A stretch of DNA of 64,000 bases. Origin: Aromatoleum tolulyticum. Lineage in GTDB: Bacteria; Pseudomonadota; Gammaproteobacteria; Burkholderiales; Rhodocyclaceae. Below the pieces are notes generated by a model. The model was not told where the DNA came from, ran no database searches, and saw only the letters and a list, made by a program, of their open reading frames with translations. The position numbers and the translations under genes are program-made. Position 1 is the stretch's first letter. Each line of letters begins with the position of its first letter. Location: the NCBI RefSeq assembly GCF_900156155.1, contig NZ_FTMD01000001.1, positions 1 to 64,000 on the forward strand, in the 5' to 3' direction. Below are positions 58,809 through 64,000 of this stretch, piece by piece.

Positions 58809-61800
58809 TCAATGCGGCGCTGAAAACACGCGACGACGCTCGATTGCACCGATGCTCGGGAGTACCAGCGTCCTCCGTGCCGTGAGCATCTGCGTGCAAT
58901 CGGCCGCGGGCACTGGCCGGCTGAACAGGTAGCCCTGCATCTCGTCACAATCATGACGGCGCAGGTAAGTCATCTGGTCGCCCGTCTCGACGCCTTCGGC
59001 GATGACGCTGAGCCGCAGGTTGTGCGCCAGGCCGATGATCGCGACGCAGATCGAGGCGGCGTCCGGATCGGCGGTGATGTCGCGCACGAAACTCTGATCG
59101 ATCTTGAGCTGGTCGATCGGGAAGCGTTTCAAGTAGCTGAGCGACGAGTAACCCGTGCCGAAATCGTCAATCGCGACCTTGATGCCCATTTCGCGGATCG
59201 CGCCGAGCTTGCGGATGTTCACCTCGATATCCTCCATCAGCAGACTCTCGGTGAGTTCGAGATCCACATAATTACTCTCGCCCGGATGTGACGCGAGGGC
59301 CTGCTCCAGCGTGTTGAGGAAGTCCTTGCGGCGCATCTGCACCGCCGACACATTCACAGCCACCCGCGGAACCGGCAAGCCCGCGGCGCGCCACGACGCC
59401 GCATCGGCCAGGGCTCTTTCGAGCGCCCAGCGGCCGACCTCGACAATCATTCCGGTTTCCTCGAGCGTGGGAATGAATGCCGCCGGAGAGATCAATCCCT
59501 TGTCCGGATCGCGCCAGCGGATCAGCGCTTCGAGCCCGACCACCGTGCCGTCCTTCAGGCTCACCTTCGGTTGGTAATGCAGTACGAACTCGTCCTTTTC
59601 GAGGGCCCGGTGCAAGCGGTTCTCGAGCGAGAGTTGCTCGGACACCTGCGCATTCATCTGCGGTGCGTAGAACAGGTAACGGTCCTCGTTGACGCCGGCC
59701 TTGCGCAACGCGGTCTCCGCATTGACGAACAAGGTCTCGGCATCCCTGCCGTCGCTCGGATAGAGCGCAATGCCGAACCGGAACGTGAGATGCAGATCCT
59801 TGCCCTCGATCGCAAAGGGCTGGCCGAGGCCGCGGAGCATCGCCCTGTCGAGCAGGTGGGCGACATCCGCCGCGTCGTCGAGCCCGGCCATGATGACGGC
59901 GAAGTGGTCGCTGCCGATTCGCGCGAGGCGGTCGGTACCGCCGAACGCCACGCCGAGCCGCTCGGCCACGAGCTTGAGCAGCGTGTCGCCGGTGTGGCGG
60001 CCGAAAGTGTCGTTGATGCTCTTGAAGCGCTCGATGTTGATCAGTGCGAGCGCCACCAGCGCACCCTCGCCGCCCTCGCGGCGCGCTTGCAGCAGCTGGC
60101 TGAGGCGGTCGTGGATCAGCGTGCGGTTGGGCAGATCGGTCAGCGCGTCGTAATAGGCCAGATGATCGAGTTGCTCGCCCTTGCCGATGTACTCGAGGGC
60201 GAAGGAGATATCGCCGGCCATCTCCTCGAGCAGGGCAAGTTCCATTTCGTCCTCGAACACGCCGACATCCGCGGCATAAAGAGCCAGCACGCCGGTCAGG
60301 CGTCGATCCTCGAACAGCGGGAAAACGGCGGCCGAGCGACAGCCGTGCGCCAGGACGTCGCATGGAAACACCTCTTCCTCCGAAGCTTCGATGTCGTTGC
60401 AGGAAACGAAACTGCGCTGGCGGATTGCGCGTCCCAGCAATCCCGTGTCGGCGTCGACCACGCTTGCCGCAACGGTGGATTCCGCGTCGGCCGGAGGCAG
60501 CGGTCCGCTGTCCTCGGCGATCCATGCGACGGGCCGGAGTCTCCGCCCGTCGGACTCGAGCAGACCGATCCAGGCCAGCCGGAATCGCCCGAGTTCGACG
60601 GCGATGCGGCAGGCCTCCCTGAACAATTCATGACGGTCATGCACGCGCACGATCGTCGTGTTGATGCCCGAAAGCACGGCGTAAATCCGATTGAGGTTGG
60701 CAACCTTCTGCTCGGCGCGCGTCCGCTCGACGACTTCTGCCTGCAGCGCCGCGGTACGCTGCGCGACCAGATCCTCCAGGTGCTGGTACAGCTGCGCACG
60801 CTGGACCGCCAGCGCCGCCTGGCTGCCGACCGCTTCGAGCAGACGCAGATCTTCGCCGCTGAAGACGCTCTTGTCATTGCCGACGACGTTCATGATGCCC
60901 AGGCGCTGTTCGCCGACCGTCAGCGGGATGCTGGCGTGGGCCCGCGCGCCGCCGGCCTCGGCGACCCCGGAATTCGACAGGCGATCGCAGTCTACAACCG
61001 CGCCCCCATGCCCGAGGTCCCCCGCGCGCAACATGCGCAGGCAGCGACAGTCGCCTTCGAATGCCGCGGGCTGCTGCATCGCCGGCGGCAGCGCACTCGT
61101 CGCGATGGTGCGCATGTGGCCGTCGCCATCGTCGAGCCATACCCAGCCGGCGCGAAAATCGGGCAGTTCGAGCACGCCCTGCAGGGCCTGGTCGCAAACC
61201 TCGGCCTCGGTGGTCACGCGGTTGAACTGCGCGGCGATGCGATAGAGCACACGCAGGGTCCGGTTCGACAGCGCAATCTCGCGCTGCTGCGCCTGCAGTT
61301 CCTCGTTCATGTGCACCGCTTCCTCATAGGTCGAGATCAGCAGGTCGATGATCTGCTCCCGCCCCGATGCGATGTAGTGCTTCTTGCCCCCCATGTAGAT
61401 TTCCATGCCCATCTTGACCTCGCTGCTCTTGCGCAGGTCGAGGTTGAGCAGGATGTATTCGATTCGCGCGAGCAGCGCTTTCGGCTCGTACGGCTTGCGG
61501 ATGAAATTGTCGGCCCCGCATTCGAGGCTCTTGGCGATGTCCTGGAGTCCGGACAGCGAAGTCACGATGACCACGGGAAGGCCGTTGAGCGCCGGATCGG
61601 ATTTGAGCGTGGCACACAATTCGTAGCCGTCCATCTCGGGCATCACGACGTCGGTGATGACCAGCGCCGGCTTGCGCTCGCGCACGGCCACCAGTGCCAG
61701 CTTGCCGTTGGCGGCGACGCGGACCGTGTGCCCCTGCTGTTCGAGCAGGAAGCGCAGCTGCGCCGCCTGGGTGGCACTGTCCTCGACGACGAGGATGTCG

Positions 61801-61832
61801 ACGCCATGGATCTGATTGGTTTCGTTTGCCAT
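58809..61832 (-). CDS. Response regulator with two GAF-like regions, degenerate GGDEF and EAL domains
   Basis: The 1007-residue protein has a receiver domain with phosphoacceptor Asp61 ('VITDVVMPEMDG'), two GAF-like sensor regions (about 190-355 and 395-550), a GGDEF-like domain (about 565-725) whose active-site motif reads GSDHF in 'ARIGSDHFAV', and an EAL domain (about 740-990) with 'GLEALIRWRDP', 'ELTESLLMED' and 'IDDFGTGYSSLSYLKRFPID' intact. It should therefore be a c-di-GMP phosphodiesterase rather than a cyclase. Start at 61832: GAGGG lies nine bases ahead. Same operon as cheB. Confidence 0.9.
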   Translation of the reverse strand: MANETNQIHGVDILVVEDSATQAAQLRFLLEQQGHTVRVAANGKLALVAVRERKPALVITDVVMPEMDGYELCATLKSDPALNGLPVVIVTSLSGLQDIAKSLECGADNFIRKPYEPKALLARIEYILLNLDLRKSSEVKMGMEIYMGGKKHYIASGREQIIDLLISTYEEAVHMNEELQAQQREIALSNRTLRVLYRIAAQFNRVTTEAEVCDQALQGVLELPDFRAGWVWLDDGDGHMRTIATSALPPAMQQPAAFEGDCRCLRMLRAGDLGHGGAVVDCDRLSNSGVAEAGGARAHASIPLTVGEQRLGIMNVVGNDKSVFSGEDLRLLEAVGSQAALAVQRAQLYQHLEDLVAQRTAALQAEVVERTRAEQKVANLNRIYAVLSGINTTIVRVHDRHELFREACRIAVELGRFRLAWIGLLESDGRRLRPVAWIAEDSGPLPPADAESTVAASVVDADTGLLGRAIRQRSFVSCNDIEASEEEVFPCDVLAHGCRSAAVFPLFEDRRLTGVLALYAADVGVFEDEMELALLEEMAGDISFALEYIGKGEQLDHLAYYDALTDLPNRTLIHDRLSQLLQARREGGEGALVALALINIERFKSINDTFGRHTGDTLLKLVAERLGVAFGGTDRLARIGSDHFAVIMAGLDDAADVAHLLDRAMLRGLGQPFAIEGKDLHLTFRFGIALYPSDGRDAETLFVNAETALRKAGVNEDRYLFYAPQMNAQVSEQLSLENRLHRALEKDEFVLHYQPKVSLKDGTVVGLEALIRWRDPDKGLISPAAFIPTLEETGMIVEVGRWALERALADAASWRAAGLPVPRVAVNVSAVQMRRKDFLNTLEQALASHPGESNYVDLELTESLLMEDIEVNIRKLGAIREMGIKVAIDDFGTGYSSLSYLKRFPIDQLKIDQSFVRDITADPDAASICVAIIGLAHNLRLSVIAEGVETGDQMTYLRRHDCDEMQGYLFSRPVPAADCTQMLTARRTLVLPSIGAIERRRVFSAPH

Positions 61833-61859
61833 GAGCATTCCCTCTTGCGTCACTTCAGG

Positions 61860-62939
61860 CTACTTGCGAAGCGGCATTTCCTGGCCTGCCACCAGATTGA
61901 CGAGCACGGCGGCGATCTGCTCGGGCGAAAGGACATACCTTGCCGCATCGAGCGTCACAGCTTCGCCGGGCATGCCGAAAACCACCGACGATTCGCGATC
62001 CTGGGCAAAGGTGATTCCGCCCGCCTCCCGCATGGCTTTCAGTTCGCACGCGCCGTCGCGGCCCATGCCGGTGAGCAATACGCCGGCATGGGCCGCGCCG
62101 AAACTCGCCACGACCGAGCGGAACAGCACCGACACGGAGGGTCGCACGCCGTGTTCCTTCGGCCCGTCGACCAGCGCGATCGTCCCGTTCGCCTGCACCT
62201 GCATATGCCTTCCGCTCGGCGCCACGTAAGCCACCCCCGGCCGGGCCGGCTCCCCGCCCGCCGCGATGCGCACCCGGTAGCCGGTGGTGTCCGCCAGCCA
62301 CTCGGTGAGGCCGTCGACGAAGCTGTCGCTAATATGCTGGACGATCACGATCGGCACCGGAAAGTCCTTCGGCAACTCGGAGAGCAATCGCTGCAGCGCG
62401 ATCGGGCCGCCGGTCGATGCGCCGATCGCCACGATGCGAAGCGCGTTGACGGCCCCCGCCCCCACCCCGGCCGGGGCGTGGCTCGCGCGCCCCCCGCGCG
62501 GCCAGCGCTTGACCACCGGGACTTCCGACATCAGCCTCACGGTGCGGACCAGTTCCTCCGCATCGGCGGCGAAATCCGGATGCCCCACGCCGCGGGGCTT
62601 GGCGAGCACGGACAGCGCGCCGGCCTCCATCGCATGGAAGTTCGCCGCAACCTCCTTCGGATCGGTCGTCGCCGTCGCCATCACGATGCGCGTCGGCCAG
62701 GTCTCCATGATCTTGCGGGTCGCGGCGAAGCCGTCCAGCCCCGGCAAGTGGATGTCCATCACGATGACATCGGGCCGCAGGCGCCCGGCTTCGCGCACAG
62801 CCGCCTCGCCGTCGTTTGCGACCCCGATCACCTCGGTCTCCGGGGCGCCATTCAGGATATGCGCCAGCAGCTCGCGCGCCACCGGCGAATCGTCGACGAC
62901 GAGCACACGGATCTTCGCTCCCGTCGCCACGATATTCAT
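61860..62939 (-). CDS. cheB: Chemotaxis-type protein-glutamate methylesterase CheB
   Basis: The 359-residue protein has a receiver domain (phosphoacceptor Asp62 in 'VIVMDIHLPGLDG') and a methylesterase domain with Ser175 ('AIGASTGGP'), His202 ('VQHISDSF') and Asp295 ('TGMGRDGACEL'). It removes methyl groups from chemoreceptors when phosphorylated. Its ATG overlaps the stop of the CheA-type gene by four bases, so both belong to one chemosensory operon. Confidence 0.94.
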   Translation of the reverse strand: MNIVATGAKIRVLVVDDSPVARELLAHILNGAPETEVIGVANDGEAAVREAGRLRPDVIVMDIHLPGLDGFAATRKIMETWPTRIVMATATTDPKEVAANFHAMEAGALSVLAKPRGVGHPDFAADAEELVRTVRLMSEVPVVKRWPRGGRASHAPAGVGAGAVNALRIVAIGASTGGPIALQRLLSELPKDFPVPIVIVQHISDSFVDGLTEWLADTTGYRVRIAAGGEPARPGVAYVAPSGRHMQVQANGTIALVDGPKEHGVRPSVSVLFRSVVASFGAAHAGVLLTGMGRDGACELKAMREAGGITFAQDRESSVVFGMPGEAVTLDAARYVLSPEQIAAVLVNLVAGQEMPLRK

Positions 62940-64000
62940 GTCAGCCTCCGGATCGCCTCGATCAGATTGCTCTGGTCGAAGCTGCTCTTGACGATGTAGG
63001 CATTGGCACCGACGTCGATGCCCCGTTCCTTGTGCGCGCGCGACTCGAGCGCCGTCACCAGCACCACCGGCAGCGCGGCGAACTTCCGGTCCTGGCGGAT
63101 GTGGGCCGTCAGGTCGAAGCCGTCCATGCGCGGCATTTCGACGTCGGAAACAACGACATCGAATTGCCGGTCGTGCAGGAGCGTCAGCGCGTCGATGCCG
63201 TCCACCGCGGTCGCCACGTCGTAGCCGGACGATTCGAGGATGTTCTTGAGCAGCGAACGCGACGTTATCGAGTCTTCCACGACCAGCACGGCGCGGCGCG
63301 GCGCCCTAGCCGACTCCGGCGCGGGGATCGCAGCGGCCGGTCGCGCGCGCAGCGCCGACTTCATCAGATCGGGAACGCTGAGGATAGGCACCAGCCGGCC
63401 CGGGCCGAGAACGGTCGCGCCGGCGATGTTGCGCACGCGCTTGAGTTGCGGCCCCAGACCCTTCACCAGCACCTCCTGATCGCCGAGCACCGCGTCGACG
63501 ACGAAGGCGATGCGCTTTCCGCCGCTTGCCAGCACGGCCAGCTGCACATGACGGTCATCCTCTCCGGCCGGAGCTGCGATCGGCACGCCCAGCACTTCGG
63601 ACAGTCTGACCAGCGCGACGGCCTGGCCTTCGAGTTCGATTGCTTCGCGGTTCTCGACGGTCCTGATCGCGCCGGACTCGACCCGCGCCACGCGTTCGAC
63701 GCTGCGCGCCGGGAGCACGAACTGACTATCCCCGACCGCCACCAGCAGGCCGCGAAAGTTCGCGAGCGTCGTCGGCAGCACGATCCGGAATTGCGTGCCG
63801 CCGCTCTCGGGCAACTCGATCGCGATGCGGCCGCCGAGCTTTTCGACCTTTTCGCGGACGATTGCAAGGCCGAGGCCGCGCCCTGAAATGTCGGTCAGGA
63901 TCGCACTCGTGGACAGTCCCGATTCGTAGATCAGCGCCAGCGCGTCGTCCCGCGACAAGCCGCCGGCATCCTGCGGCACGACGAGGCCGAGCTTGCGGGC
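62936..64000 (-). CDS. CheA-type hybrid sensor kinase/response regulator (C-terminal part, cut by window end)
   Basis: The 354 residues present begin inside the ATPase domain ('DISGRGLGLAIVREKVEKLG' is the G box), continue with a CheW-like domain ('NFRGLLVAVGDSQFVLPARS' to about 'PILSVPDLMKSAL') and end with a receiver domain ('VLVVEDSITSRSLLKNILES', phosphoacceptor in 'VVSDVEMPRMDG'). This is the C-terminal half of a CheA hybrid that feeds back on CheB and probably on the REC-EAL protein. The HPt and dimerisation domains lie beyond the window. Confidence 0.92.
   Translation of the reverse strand, partial: ARKLGLVVPQDAGGLSRDDALALIYESGLSTSAILTDISGRGLGLAIVREKVEKLGGRIAIELPESGGTQFRIVLPTTLANFRGLLVAVGDSQFVLPARSVERVARVESGAIRTVENREAIELEGQAVALVRLSEVLGVPIAAPAGEDDRHVQLAVLASGGKRIAFVVDAVLGDQEVLVKGLGPQLKRVRNIAGATVLGPGRLVPILSVPDLMKSALRARPAAAIPAPESARAPRRAVLVVEDSITSRSLLKNILESSGYDVATAVDGIDALTLLHDRQFDVVVSDVEMPRMDGFDLTAHIRQDRKFAALPVVLVTALESRAHKERGIDVGANAYIVKSSFDQSNLIEAIRRLT

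Noticed and set aside
59571-62999. A 1142-codon open frame on the + strand across the EAL protein and CheB
   Set aside because: It runs antisense to two clear genes and has no domain signal.
1-64000. CRISPR arrays, tRNA or rRNA genes, prophage genes
   Set aside because: I looked for evenly spaced direct repeats, cloverleaf-like CCA-ending segments and phage structural genes and found none that I could support by eye; a tRNA scan would settle the second point.

Overview
The window is GC-rich DNA whose gene content (Tad pilus locus, SSS-type acetate permease with a DUF485 partner, anaerobic-type cobalamin genes, porin-cytochrome electron transfer genes, CheA-CheB signalling) fits a betaproteobacterium, most likely of the Rhodocyclales (Azoarcus/Aromatoleum/Thauera type). 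This placement is inferred from gene families and codon style; no rRNA or other marker gene is present. I see no tRNA, rRNA or CRISPR array.

Layout. (1) 1-13 kb, + strand: the end of an IS5-type transposase, then what looks like the last ~35 codons of a prepilin peptidase (cpaA/tadV), then a Tad/Flp pilus locus: an AAA+ ATPase, cpaB, secretin cpaC, a small lipoprotein, three minor-pilin-like genes, tadZ, tadA, tadB, tadC and a TPR lipoprotein. The Flp pilin and an intact prepilin peptidase are not in the window. (2) 13.0-13.6 kb: a small type II toxin-antitoxin pair on the minus strand. (3) 13.8-16.8 kb: DUF485-actP acetate uptake operon, divergent from an enoyl-CoA hydratase. (4) 17.1-22.7 kb: cobyric acid synthase, cbiB, cobD, a YhcC-type radical SAM gene and a btuF-like binding protein. 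(5) 22.7-26.5 kb: M48-type protease, RhlE-type RNA helicase, and a probable RquA (rhodoquinone synthesis). (6) 26.6-36.8 kb: a cobalamin riboswitch followed by cobM, cbiX, cobH, cbiD, cbiET, cobI, a split cbiG, cbtB, cbtA, cobJ and a [2Fe-2S] ferredoxin: most of the early-cobalt corrin ring pathway with its cobalt importer. (7) 36.9-49 kb: two CoA-transferase/hydrolase family genes, a MaoC hydratase, DNA polymerase IV, a DUF945 protein, a LysR regulator, an SDR, a YbjQ protein, a LysE-type exporter, a HugZ-like protein, a diheme cytochrome and an FKBP isomerase. (8) 49.3-53.4 kb, minus strand: monoheme cytochrome, NapC/CymA tetraheme quinol dehydrogenase, decaheme MtrA/PioA/DmsE-type cytochrome and MtrB/PioB porin: an Mto/Pio-like route for electrons across the outer membrane. 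(9) 53.7-58.7 kb: two LysR regulators, NmrA-like protein, pirin, a DnaQ-type exonuclease and a DUF5710 protein. (10) 58.8-64 kb, minus strand: CheA-type hybrid kinase (cut by the window end), CheB, and a REC-GAF-GGDEF-EAL protein whose GGDEF site is degenerate.

How it fits together. Two electron-transfer traits (a probable rhodoquinone methyltransferase family enzyme and an Mto/Pio-like conduit) and early-cobalt B12 synthesis suggest a facultative anaerobe. Acetate uptake and the CoA-transferases point to short-chain acid metabolism; a shared palindrome (CCATAC-N6-GTATGG) lies in front of both the acetate/enoyl-CoA intergenic region and the first CoA-transferase gene, suggesting one regulator. 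Several dispersed inverted-repeat families sit between genes, especially in the B12 region, and one copy is translated into the N-terminus of the BtuF-like protein.
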